Part shown: piece after piece, positions 1-38,700 of the stretch | Numbering within the stretch: the first letter of the stretch is position 1 | Layout: every line of letters begins with the position of its first letter | Source of the DNA: Symbiodinium natans | Taxonomy: Eukaryota > Sar > Dinophyceae > Suessiales > Symbiodiniaceae | Length of the DNA stretch: 64,000 bases | Direction of reading: 5' to 3' | Assembly: GCA_905221605.1 (NCBI GenBank) | Contig: CAJNDS010002594.1 | Span: 90,001-154,000 of the forward strand | Notes under the pieces: generated by a model | Databases searched by the model: none | Told to the model about the DNA's origin: nothing | The model's input: the letters and a program-made list of their open reading frames with translations, nothing else | Made by a program: the position numbers and the translations under genes

Positions 1-1560
1 ACTCTGCAATGTGTGCAACGTGGAACTACAAGGTTTCCTATTGGTTGATGTCTTCACACGGCGCTTGCTTTGCCCCGGGCCACATTGATGAAATCAAAGG
101 CGGGCCTGATCAGCGCTTGAAGAGTTCATGATGCCATCTTGCACCATCGGAAGAATCATCTCTTTTAAGTGGCAAAGCTGGTCTCCTAGCATTGAAAATG
201 AAGACTGAGCGTCTCACAAGCATGTGCTGCAAATTGTCAATAGCTCGTCTGGGGAGCAACGGGTCATCTGATGGCATGAGGCAGCACAAAAAGGTGAGTG
301 CAGAAGTCGCAAAGGAACAACCAAATGCGCCCTGCCTGTGTGTTGATGAATTTCGGAGATATGGCCCGAACATCCTGCCAAATGACAAGAGGGAAGGTAC
401 CATGCGCAACATGTGCTTCAACTGTGCAGTTTCTTGTCAGCTCTTTTCGGTTATGCATGTGCCTTCGTGTCAGGGTGTTTGCTTGAAAGTTTGCCCTCCC
501 TTGACAAGGTAGCAAAACATCAAACTCCAAATGCCCATGCTCAAAACAATCAGACCAAGGCACTGCAGATGTTTGCGTTGCTTTTGAATGACATATAATG
601 TCAAAAAAACGAGAAAAGTCTGACTGTTGACATGTGCATAAGTCAGATAGAAGCTTTAAAAGCCCGCACAACGATGTCCTTGTTGGCATGTGCAAGCTCG
701 GAAAGCCTTTGCTTGCTTGCAGCCCCTGCAGACATCTCATGGTAAAAGGTGTACCAAATTAGCATCGCAGACCTGCCTCTAAAGGATCCTGCGCCGTGCC
801 CCACGGCATGTCATGCCTCGTGCAGACAGCCACAAACGCTTATAGCCTCATAGCGGTTTATTTCCATTCTGAATGCCAGCACTGCTGCGTCGAGCAGGCG
901 TGCAAGAAATTGCAACGCAAACCGGGCACCAAACTGTGTGAAGAAGCTGCGTCATCGAATGAGCGCAGCTACATGGATAACAGTGTAGCAAAAGATATTT
1001 GCGTATATGTTTATGTATGTATACATAAAACCGATAGATAGATAGTTTGCTGAGCTTGTCTCTTGCGGTTTGCTGAATGTGGCTATTTCTAAGGTTGAGT
1101 TCTCAACGGGGTCTGCATACTGGGTGCTTGATACCTGATACTACAAATGTACAGATCCGAGTGTCTGCGAAGGCGCATACGATTGTATGTAGCGCAGCAG
1201 CTACACTGCATTTCAACGCGTCTCCATGGTTCGGCATGTGACGCTTGCAAGCAGCTTGTATGTGTATACAAGTACAATCAGAAACGTGACTAAAACCAGA
1301 ACTTCTTACTACATGTTATGAACGCCATACCTATTCATGCACAGCATATATGACCAAGGAAAGGCTTGACTGTTGGCAGGTTCGGCGCGGCCAAGAGCTC
1401 GTATAACTTCCGTGACCCTGGCCTATTTCTGGCTTGCTTATAGTGACGATGGCCTTAGTTTGGGGATTCTTTAGGCCCATGTCCGCCTCAAGAATCTCAA
1501 AAACTACCTCCCTGCGTTTCAGAGCAGATTTCGGACTCCATCGCGAAGTTGTCGGCCTTT
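1..1560. other. no recognised gene
   Basis: Only short open frames on both strands, none resembling a known protein and none with conserved neighbours. A short GATA microsatellite sits near 1035-1045, and a TGCATGCATGCATGC tract followed by CCTGCAGG lies near 1568-1592. Downstream flank of chlD, which ends near 4.7 kb on the minus strand. Confidence 0.5.
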
Positions 1561-1619
1561 ACGCGCCTGCATGCATGCATGCATGCCTGCAGGCGCCTAC
1601 AACTCGTTTTGTAGACGCC

Positions 1620-3250
1620 GCATAATTTATGGGCCTTTGGCCCATTATGTGGCCATATCGCAGACAATGAGGCCTGTTAACGAAGTTTTCAGTCTTCACT
1701 TCTCAGAAAAGAGAAGCTTTGTATATTGTTAACCGCGAAAGTACTCAAGTTGGCCGAAGGCCAAGCCTGAGATTTTCGGCTACAAGCTGAAGCTTGGCTT
1801 AGCTCGATCACGAAGTGATCGACCCCCCAAAATAAATAGATAGCAAGCAGTTCTAAGGTCTATGTTCCTTATTTCCGTCTTATGAAGCCACCAGTATAAA
1901 AAAAAAACCTTCACTTTCACTAGTGTTTGTAGTAAGGTCCCATTTTACTGAAGTTTTCCGAAGGCAAAGCTTCAGAACATGGCTACATAAGCTAGAAACC
2001 TAGTCAAGACATAGACAGAAAAGGAAAATTACTTTAAACAAAATCACGACGACGTCTGGAAGGTGAAAAGAGCAGTAAGGTTAATGTAGTTTTCGGAGAA
2101 AAGAGGCAGTTATGCCTGTATTGACGTTATGTTCCGTCGAACAGGTCAGTTCTCAAGGTCATCGTCACTTTTTCGGAGTTCACCGTCAAAGTGTTGAAAG
2201 TTCACCATCAAAATATAGTTCATCATGACATGGCTAAAGTTAGGGCGCTTTAAGCAGTAAATCACTGTTGTCACGCTTGTTTTTGCATAGTTTTCTTATC
2301 GGTATTTCACAGGAAACACTGCTTTCGAACGTTCAGTTAAGCCTCTACGCCTATGAAGGGGAAGGAAAAATGAGCCTCTTTTCGCTTCTTTCTCTGAGTA
2401 AAGGCGTGTTTCAACGTCTTTTATAGGCTCAACAGTGTTTTCTCCAGTTTGCTTAGCTAAGGCCGAAAAAGGAAGAGTCGAAAACTGACCAGTTCTCTAT
2501 TTAGAAACAAATTGCTTAACTTTGTCGTTTTCCTTACTTTTTGAGTTAATCTTCATTTTTCTGGTTTTAATGGCTTTTTAACCCTTTTGCTCGTCAAAAA
2601 GTCATTTACACGCGCAACAGTTCATCTTCACACTCATTTCAAAGACTTAAAGTTCATCTTCACACTAAGGCCTAAAGAAGAGCTCATCGTGATGAACTAT
2701 TTGGTGGTAAAAAGAGTTCATCTTCATCAATTCTAGTGACGGATTATATCTTTCAATGGTAGGTGTGCCCTTCATGTGCCACTTCAAAGATATTTACAAG
2801 TAGTGCCTTCCATTCATGATTTTGCATCTTATTTTGGTCTAGATCATCCCCTACCTTTATATCTACAGATCTTCACAGCACATTGGGCTCATATACGTAT
2901 AATATAGTATAATCTTAATAAGGATGTCAAGCAATCTTTATCACACAGCATCCAATCCTAACCATTCCCTCTGGATGAAAAAAATCCAATTCCAAGCATA
3001 GCTCAACCACACAACACTTACAATCCACGTTTCACCCCCACAAAGCTTAATCCATATTTCCATACGCCCACCACCTCAATCCTCATTACTTACTCTGGAG
3101 GTTTTTGCCAAGTCTACACTTCTGGATTTAACACCGTTAATCAAATATACAAGGTCACCATAATCCACACATGCCTGGCAGTGCTTCTACAACGTTGAAT
3201 CAAAAGTTATGCGGCCATCTTCTTTGACCCCACCAAACTCAACACTTCAA
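1620..3250. other. AT-richer non-coding island with perfect short hairpins
   Basis: The base composition drops to visibly AT-rich compared with the flanks and no frame stays open. Perfect hairpins with three-base loops occur close together: ATGGGCC-TTT-GGCCCAT (about 1629-1645), TTGGCC-GAA-GGCCAA (about 1750-1764) and GATCAC-GAA-GTGATC (about 1806-1820). A GTTCATCTTCACAC motif is repeated near 2621 and 2651. Dinoflagellate mitochondrial DNA is known to be rich in short inverted repeats, so a nuclear mitochondrial insert is one possible reading, but I see no cox1, cox3, cob or rRNA piece. Confidence 0.4.
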
Positions 3251-4727
3251 ACCCTAAGAAACACTTGATGTTATGCAATATCTTCTTCCCCATGGGCCGT
3301 ACGACGTGATGCCCGGAATCCTAACGATGCGCTCAGAACTGGGCCAAACTGGATGCGGGTTCCATGGACCGGAAACTCGCAATGCGCATGGAAAACAGCA
3401 AAGCGCACCCTGCACAAGACTGCAACCACAAATCCTTGCAGCTGTGGATGTTCGAAGTGGTAAATTTAAGTCAAGTTCTGCGGACGTCTCAGAAGGTTTT
3501 GGAGCAGTCCTCCACGGACGAACCACCCTTCACGGAAAAGAGAACGGCGGCAGGTGTGTTTGATGATGTAGGTGGCTGCTCCGCATGCGTAACACCAAGC
3601 AGTTGCAAGGCGAGCATCCGTACCTGTGAATCCTGTGATCCTTCATTGTTCAACTTTTCTTTTGGCACAGACGGAATGCCCTTCAAAGATCCGTACAGCT
3701 GCGAAGTCTGCGTGTGACGTGAGACTTTGAAGTGCTGTCAAAGGGCAGAGGTCGGAGCCTATGAAAGCACAGGCCCATGAGAGATGATGGAAACATATGG
3801 AAACCATGCTCATCGCGGACAGCAAGGGCTGTTCGTAGAAAGGCCTAAGCCTTGAGGGGGACTCGGAGGTCGTCCGCGCCCAGCGAAGTGCAACATGCAG
3901 GACACGGAGAGAAACATGCCTTGCCAGCAGCACCGCAACATACCGCAACATTGCTAGACTCCTAGACATCTCCTGGCCACACATTGTTGGACTATAACAT
4001 CCAGCATGAGTCTGCGCTCAGCCGCATGTTATCCTGGTAGAACGTCGGATATGCCGGCGTTCTGTTGCTACGGAGCGGTAGTTCTCCGTCAGGACGGTGG
4101 TTGGCAAGGTCATCATGCCATTGAGGTATTCGTTGCCACCCGAGCCTGAGGCACTTCTCTCCCAAAACGGACGCCATTGCTGCCATTTACCACTTTTGTT
4201 TTGGACAACATTCCCGGTCTGTGCAATTAAGCGTTTCATGCCAGATGTGACGGGGTTGTGTCCTTGGAAACTGCAATGTGAGACAACGTTTATCGGCCCA
4301 GGATACAACTAACTTTGGTCCAGCACTGCCTGTGCTGAAGTCAAAAAAGCAACAAAATTCCGTTAACCCGCGCTGGCTGCTGCAGTATCGCAAGCCTTTT
4401 TCTGTCACAGGTGCTGCGACCTTCAGCCAGAGAGGAGCTCTACGTTGGGAGTCATCGTTTAAACACTTGATGCAAAACTCCAACGCTACCACGCGGAAAA
4501 AAAAACGAGCCTTGCAGCAGCGTAGTCTCAGCCACTGCGAAAGCATGCCATGCTAGAACGCACGTTGGGAGTATGACGAGTGCAGGCTATGCCATCCAAA
4601 CATGGTCTGCAGGGTGCAGGGAGAACAGCTGACACAGACCGTGCTATCTGGCTTTCATCTCGTTGATGGCATCACTGGCTATGCCGGCCTGAGATCAGCA
4701 AAAAAACTGGACACCATAGAAGCAAGC
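3250..4727. other. no recognised gene (3' flank of chlD)
   Basis: Several 60-120 codon frames are open on both strands but none resembles a known family. The region lies just downstream of the last chlD exon and may contain its 3' UTR. No polyadenylation signal is called because dinoflagellates lack a reliable AATAAA signal. Confidence 0.4.
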
Positions 4728-4728
4728 T

Positions 4729-31470
<26,742 letters not shown>

Positions 31471-31479
31471 CTCCGGAAG

Positions 31480-34400
31480 GCCGCATGACGTCTGCAACGT
31501 GGGCCAGAATGATACAAAATGTGCCACATCTCAAGCCACTTCTTAAGGCCAACTCCATACCGCGTCCCATGGAATCAGCCTCTCAGGTCTGTCAGCTAAT
31601 CCATGCTAATCCTGTCAACGCACGCAAAAACATAAAAAATACCTCTAGATGCATCACGGATGCCCGAAAAACTGAACTGGGAGCACAGGCTTGCGCAGTT
31701 TCTACGCGGTCGTCTACTGCGGCGGCTCGGACCTGCATGAGAAATCACGGAGTTTGAAGCATGTCAAATTATGTCAGCATGTGTCAGACATAGTTCCTGA
31801 GTCCGGCAGACTCATCCAAAACATGGCCCAACGCAAGTTTGAACTGGATTCGAAGAGCTGTTCTAAGAAACAGAGCTTTTCCAATGACAGCAGATGAAAT
31901 AGAGTTTTCCTCCTTAAATACCGGTGAAACAATAAAAGCTTTCGTCTTCAACATAGAACATATAGTAGTATAGAGGGTTCCTTTGGACCATGGAAGTGAA
32001 CGAAGTTGTTCTTCACAATGATCTTCATCATCTAGATTTGCCACGCAAAACAAACATCCGGGGAGGATGCCGCAGCACCGATGAAAAGAGGTCTTCCTCT
32101 TAAGTAGACAATATGAAGAAGGTTGCTTTGGAAGTGAAACATTTGGAAAAGACTCATATGTGATTTCGAAGCAAGTTTGCACGTCTTAAACAAAACAGGA
32201 AGGTATGGTGTTGCAAGCACGCACTCGTATGACTGTTGTGCTAGACGCAAACTTGCACAGCTTGAAACGCGAGGGTAAGGGGGAAAAGACACAGCTCCCC
32301 CATTTGTGCAAGCACAATGCTGGAGGATGGGTTTCGAAGGGATTCACATTGGTGTTGGAGGCAAGCTTGCACCGCTTAAGAAGCGCGGGGGTTAGGAGCG
32401 GCGCAATGCTCTCACGATGGGTTTGGAAGCGATTAAAGCCTGAGTGAATCCTAAAGCGCAAGCCTCAGACCTTCACCTTAAACCCTAAACCCTACCCACG
32501 TGCGCGTGCCCTGGAACGGCTCCCTACAGCCAAGAACCCTGCGCCAGGTTGACTGCAAGGCAATGAGCTAAAGCGCTTGCAGGGAGAGCCCTAGCCAGAC
32601 TAACTGGTAAGCCCGAGCCTGATAAACATGGGAAACCACCTGACTGCAAATCTCCCAAGACGCCCAACTCAACACAGAGATTTAACGTGTCAGTTGAAAG
32701 CACCACGGGCCTTGCCGTGGGACCACGATGTTAGAGATCAGATTGGCAAGGTTGGAAATAAATGCCAGCAATGTAAGATGGACAAGGTTGAACATCAGGC
32801 GGGGCAAGGTCAAAATTCAAAAAGCTGACTAGAAAATTCAACATTGAAATTCAGACGACACCTCAAGGCACGCCCCTCTTTGATTGTTGTGCTCTGCTGG
32901 GCTTCGGGCCTGGGTTCTGGCTCTCAGCGGCTTCTTGGCCTCGTTCCGCCAAGTCAAGACTAATTGGCCTGCGCACGCTGTCCAACCCCCGGCAAACCCC
33001 GGAGGCTCCTGACTTCTGCGGAAAGGGACATCCACAACTAAGAGAAATGGAAAGATGGATAGATGGAGAGAGAGCGTTACTCTGTCGTACTTCCTGTGCG
33101 CATCCACACGCGCGAGTGCGCTACATTGTGCTACAAAGCCAGGAAAAGGCCATGCCTGAGGGTTAGCGCAAACTAAAGGGACGACTTACGAAGCACCTGA
33201 ACCGCCAAGCGCAAACTAGAAAATCGTAAGCCCAGCTCCTGCGCGAGTGCATTTGCGTGTGCGCTAATTTAAACACATTGCAACCAACTGGGAACCCGCG
33301 CTGTGGCCCGGATCTCCGCTCGCCTTGTGACTTAGTGACAGCTCTCTGCGCTTGGGCGTTTGGGTTGAATTCGGCTTATTGAAGTTTATTGTTTCAGGAC
33401 CTCTCTTCACAACCGCATGATAACAAACTTTAGGCATGCAGGCAGTTTGGACATGTTTGCGAGATATGGGTTCCAAGGGCTGGGACTGCAAGCGGCAGAA
33501 GACAGATGCGCGGGGACCTCTTCGTCATGGCACCCGCTGCCAAGACTGCCGCTGTGATTGCCGATGTTGTGCCTCTTGATCCTAGCACCAGTGGTGACAG
33601 AAGCAGCGACAAAGGCAGCGACAGATAGCATGTCGCAGCATGTCGCAGCATGTCCAGAGATGTCTGGCACATGCACCGATCTGCCTCGAAGTCTGAAGCA
33701 GTCGTAAGCGCCGCGCCTCGATCTGGAAGGTCATCCAGTGCCCGCAGCGCCCGCTTTGGCTTTGAAGCAAGCCTGCATGAGAATTCAAAGAGGGACCTTC
33801 TTGTTGTGGCTGTCAGGCTGTCTGCTTTAAGCAGCAATGCGGTATCTGCAGCCGACCATTTGCTGTGAATAATCTGTTGCGTTCGCGGCTAAACGGTTCG
33901 TTTTATGTTCTTGGGATGACGCGTTCGCCCTAAAATTGCAACAGAAGCCCCTCTTAAAAAAAGACACAGTCAGGCCGAAGTCGGCCGAAGGTCTTTCAGC
34001 ATTCGGGTAGACAGGACGCATCGGGCTTTGGTGGTTCTACTATGTTCTACTGACTTGATACTGTGGACTGATTGCTGCATGTGTTGCATTGCAGCCACGA
34101 GCGTTGGGCGTAGGTGGCGAGTGCGGGAGGATGCTGTGCTTTGCAGACGCCCTACACAAGTCCATACTTTGTGCCCACCCAGTACTGCGCATATCATGTG
34201 GACAGGCGTGATACCTTGGCAAGGCGTTCATGAGATGAAACGGTTGGCACTCGGGCTTCTTGTCCTTGCATTGGCTCGGCAGCTGATTTAAGCACAGCGC
34301 CCGAGGCACACCGAGGCACACCGAGGCACGTCCAAGGCCACCCCAGGCATATCGGGAGTCCATAATGTCACTAATGTCCTACCATCGGCACTTTGGCTGG

Positions 34401-35660
34401 ATGCCCGACGCAGGGCCCTGAAGCAAGGCAAGCTCTGTTTCCGGCTTCACCGCTTTGCTTCGCGTCAGCTTTGCAAAGGGTCGGAGGCGCTGACCGGCCG
34501 CAGGTGCCTGAAAAGTTTCCTGCATGTCCCCGAGTGACACTCGCATTTCTCCAAAAGAAGCACTTGCGCTGACAGAGCATGCTCATTCAATATCATTCAT
34601 GGCATGACATGTACTCGGCCACTTGGCCTGCTAGTACAAACAGGGCATTCGGAACACACTCGCGGAACACGCCTGACAACTGGCACGGGCGCCGCCCCAA
34701 GAGCAAACGCCTCGTGGATTGGGAAGGCTTGAGTGAAGCATGGATGGTTTGATGGTTCATCACGGAATTATCATGTCAGATCAATGCAGAGTTGTAACAG
34801 GGTGCTGGTTCTGGTTTAAAGAGTTGACTGCAACCTGTTGAAACTGGAACATGCCAGCGATCTGGAGCTCTCTCGCCACACCTCTGCTTTGAGGACCGCC
34901 ATCGCCACAACGGCACAAGCTACTCAGAAACCACAATGCAAACTCAGGAGGGGACTATGGGGACTGAGAAATGTCACAGAAAGACATATGGTGACAAATG
35001 TTGGAGAGCAACCAGAAAGCACCACATAGCTCAACAATGCAAGAGCCTTCCGAGAGCCACTCGTAACTCATAAATGGCGGCAATCATGGCTTCCGACTGT
35101 CTACATTGGCTAGCTGAGTGCAGTTACTGCATTCACGGACATTCGGGCAGGTGACAGATGCATAGGTCTGACAGCAGTGCACGATCGCAGGAGCTTGCTT
35201 TTACAAGACAAAATAGACATGCTTTCAATTCACGTAGAAAACAACTTCTGGCCTGGCTTATGCACTATGTGCATGCCAAATGGATGACCTGATGCTTTTT
35301 TGCAGGTCCTGACAATCTAGGAAAAGCTGAATTCAACCGGATGTTGTGAAACCTGGCGCTGTTGCCTTCAGATCAATAAACGACATTCACTCGTTCTCCG
35401 TCAAGAACAAAGCTGCAGCGTTGAGCTTGCGCTGGCGGGCGCTATCTGTACTCAGCTCAACCTGATGCAGCAAAAGCCGTCCCCACCCAGCGCCCCCCCC
35501 CCCATGTTGAACTGCACGTGCAGGTCAAATGCAACACAAGCACGAGGCAAACCGAAGGACCCAACTTTTCTGAACAACGTCGTTCTGGTCTACGGCGGGA
35601 CAAGGAGTAAAGTCATTAAAACGATTGCTATGTGCCCAGAGCACACGAACATGTCCGACG
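31480..35660. other. intergenic: 5' flank of chlD and 3' flank of the dynein gene
   Basis: No recognised protein. Three diverged copies of a motif like G(A/G)(A/C/G)GCAA(A/G)(C/T)TTGCAC..CTT(A/G)A occur near 32166, 32244 and 32360, and a TTAAACCCTAAACCCTA telomere-like remnant at about 32478. The plastid-targeting first exon of chlD should lie in this interval. A minus-strand frame near 33.4-33.8 kb with a hydrophobic stretch is the only hint. Confidence 0.4.
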
Positions 35661-35669
35661 AAAACACTA

Positions 35670-35769
35670 TCAGAAGCATTCATGTCTAAGAAGCCCAAGT
35701 GAACCCTTGCCCTTGGGCCGCCAGGCCTCCGCAATCAGCCGCTCTCGGGTAAGAGACGCATACACAGGC
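35670..35769 (-). CDS. DYNC2H1: dynein 2 heavy chain, candidate C-terminal exon 4
   Basis: After acceptor GAG (35771-35770) the frame reads PVYASLTRERLIAEAWRPKGKG, which follows the C-terminal pattern ISLPVYTSAERDR of animal DYNC2H1. It joins exon 3 in phase (GA|G, giving ISLPE then PVY). The frame runs to a TGA at 35672-35670, but the residues after GKG do not look conserved. A further GT donor and short last exon are possible. Confidence 0.65.
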
Positions 35770-38700
35770 CTCAGTCAGACAACCGACCTTGATCTCCACA
35801 TTTTTTGGCTTATGATGTTAATGAGATTTGGAAACCAGACCTAAGGACTCACACGGTCAAACAGGTGAAGCATGCAGCATCGTGCGACACATGATAATGT
35901 ACATTGTATGCCAAGTACATGCTGCAAGCTGCCTTTTGTCAAGCAGCCGGTGTTGCCAGTGGGCAGTTGCCAAGCTGCTGAGGCTCGGGCAAAGAAATGG
36001 TGCCAGCTGCACGAGCTGACGAAGCCGTTCGGTCGGGATGCGTGGCTTTTGACATCCAGGAAATTGTCATTGCGGGCAGCATGGATACCAATGGAGAGTT
36101 TCGCTGACCTTCAATCAGCATCCGTTTGGACTCATCAAAAGCGCAGCCTTCAAGGATGAGCTCTTGCACGGTGACTGGGAGCGGGGAAGACTCCTCGCTG
36201 AGAAGGTGCGGCTCGAAAGTTGAAACCAAATGTAAGCTGTCGATTGAGATAGCTAGCCTCCGGGCGGTCTCCTGACGAAGGGCATTGAGAAAAACATCAG
36301 GACGCAGGAAGTCGCTCAAGCAAATGGGCTGTGCAAGAATGCTCCGCGACTGCACACGGCGCACCCAGTCGCCTTTCAGTGCTGCAATACGCTTTGCCAA
36401 CCCTTGGAGGTAAAGCGACGGATCTTCAGGTGCAGACGGCCAAGTGACGGACCATGACTCCGGCACTTCACCCCGAATCAAGGCTTTGGCTTGCACTTGC
36501 AAGTCTGGTGTACTCAAGGCATGCCCATTCACAACCCGCTGCAAGGTGGACAAGGCAGTAGTGACAAGTTCCCCGAGTCTGGAAGCTTCGGCAGCGTCCA
36601 TTAAGATGAATGCAATGGAAGGTGGATCATCTGGATGAACAGCCCGAATATCCACTCCTTTGAGTTTGCTCAGGTGCCCCTTGTTCACGTTGTCCCAAAT
36701 AGTGAACAAAGGGGCAAGTTGTGATTTCCACAATTTGATGTCAACTGCGGCAGCGGCTGAATCACCTGAATCTCCTCCACTAGTCGCCAGCTGGCGCAGA
36801 AGTGAGATGGCCTTGGCAGAGTTGATGCGCTGGAGCGAGCGGTCTGCGTTTGGCGCCATGCCAAATGATGCAGGATTGTCAAGATCTGGCAGCTGCTCAA
36901 CCCGAGCGCGGAAGTCGCCCATATTTGTTGAGACGGGGATGTCAAACGGGGGGATCTCTACGAACCCTGACTTGCGTCGGCCACCCTCCAACGTCTCCGA
37001 TTTGAAGAACATCGCCAGGTACTCCCTCACCAGGCGAGAGTCAAACTCGTTATCAACCCGACTTCCATATACGGCTTGTTCCAAGACGCCTATCAATGTG
37101 ACCCAGTCAATGCCAAGTGCCCCGGGACTAGACTTGAAGGCTTCTCCTGACTTTACTAGCAAGGAGACCGTCTCACATGCGCTCTGCAAATCACTCTGGG
37201 AAAACTCGTAGAACTTCGTCCAGCCTTGGGGTATGTACGTGCGGCGCTCCTGCATAATGGCATGAAAGTGTGCACAAAGGAAGATCACTCTGGACCTCAG
37301 GTCATTTCCCTGTGCAAACCAATGATGGTTCCATGACTCAAGCGTTCTGAGCACATTCTTCTTGACTCCTGGAGGTGCTTCGTAAGTGACCTTCAGCGAT
37401 GTTTCAAGCAGAATTGTTGGAAACTTAGCATGTGCTTCGGTAGTTAGCCAGCACCGGAAGTTCTCGTGAGGCTGCAAGCTTTTGAACTCCTTCTCCAGCA
37501 GTGGCACCCAGCTTATCACCAAGTGCAGATTCTTCAGGCACACCCAGTCACCAACGTTGGCTGCATCACGTAGGAGCCTGATTGCATCATCATTCTGGCC
37601 GCCTCCCATGGCAAGCTGGTGGAAGTTCATACCTGGCACAGATTCTGCATGCATCTTGGCAAAGTCTTCAAGCTCTGCGGAAGGATCGGCTCCAGGCGTT
37701 GTCACAAAAAGGACTGGAAGTTTGTTGCTCGTCTCCTCCTTGTAGAGCCGGTTCAAGCTGAGCGGCGGTGGCGAAAGGGACGACACACCAAGCGCTTCAC
37801 ATGCAAACTGGGTCAACGCGGACTCCAGCCGATCAGGTCGCACAGCCTGTATCAGGAGCACCCGCTGGAATGCTGACATGCGCGAGTACACTGACCCATC
37901 AAAGGTCTCTTCACACTTGTCAGATGCAACCCACGGACCCCACAATGCATCTTTGTTGAGCTGCCAGTGCTCATCGATCTTGGGGAAAGTTGCACGAAGA
38001 GTCTGAAGCGCTGCTGCTCGGTCTTGAGGACACCACCCGGGAGCTGGCGTTGGAGGCTGGTTGGCTGGAATATACACTCCCTGGAAGAGTTCCCACTCAT
38101 TTGCTTCAAACTTCTCTGGCATGATGCCTCGGACCATGTGAATGCCAAATGTCAGCCTGTCGGCCTTGAAAAGAGACCGGGAGATGTAAAAGAGCACAAC
38201 AATCTTCAGCTGGTTTCCTAGCTGCCTCAGCTTGTCATCAGTCGTTTCTGAACCCAGCTGCAGATTGAGCACCTTGTTGAAAAGAGCCATAAAGGCTTCC
38301 AAAGAGAAGCGGTACATGTGATCGATGACAGAAAGTTCTTTGACGAGAATGAAGATTCGGGAGCCCAGTGTGGCAAGAGGACGATATACTTCACGTTGCT
38401 GATCAAGGTCCATCTGCAGGCGGGATGACTCCGTCAAAGACTCTGAGATCGTGATCGCAGCAGCTTTTGTTTGCTCAAGGGATTGGATGAGCGGCTCGTT
38501 CTCAAGAATGTTGCCACTAGAGTCGGCAAGTTGCTCCAGCAAAGTCTTTTCAAGACCAGAGAGCTCGACTTTCAAGGCTTCCTCCTTTTGCAGGAGCTCT
38601 GACTTGCGGTGCTCAAGCTCTGGCTTTTCGTGCTGCAAGGTCACACCCAACAGCTGGCCTTCCAATCCTGCACGCGTTACCGTGAAGTTCACACGCGTGA

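Noticed and set aside
33407-33837. Minus-strand frames with a hydrophobic segment as a plastid-targeting leader for chlD
   Set aside because: No in-phase splice to exon 31470-31414 could be shown and the sequence lacks a clear bipartite signal; left unassigned.
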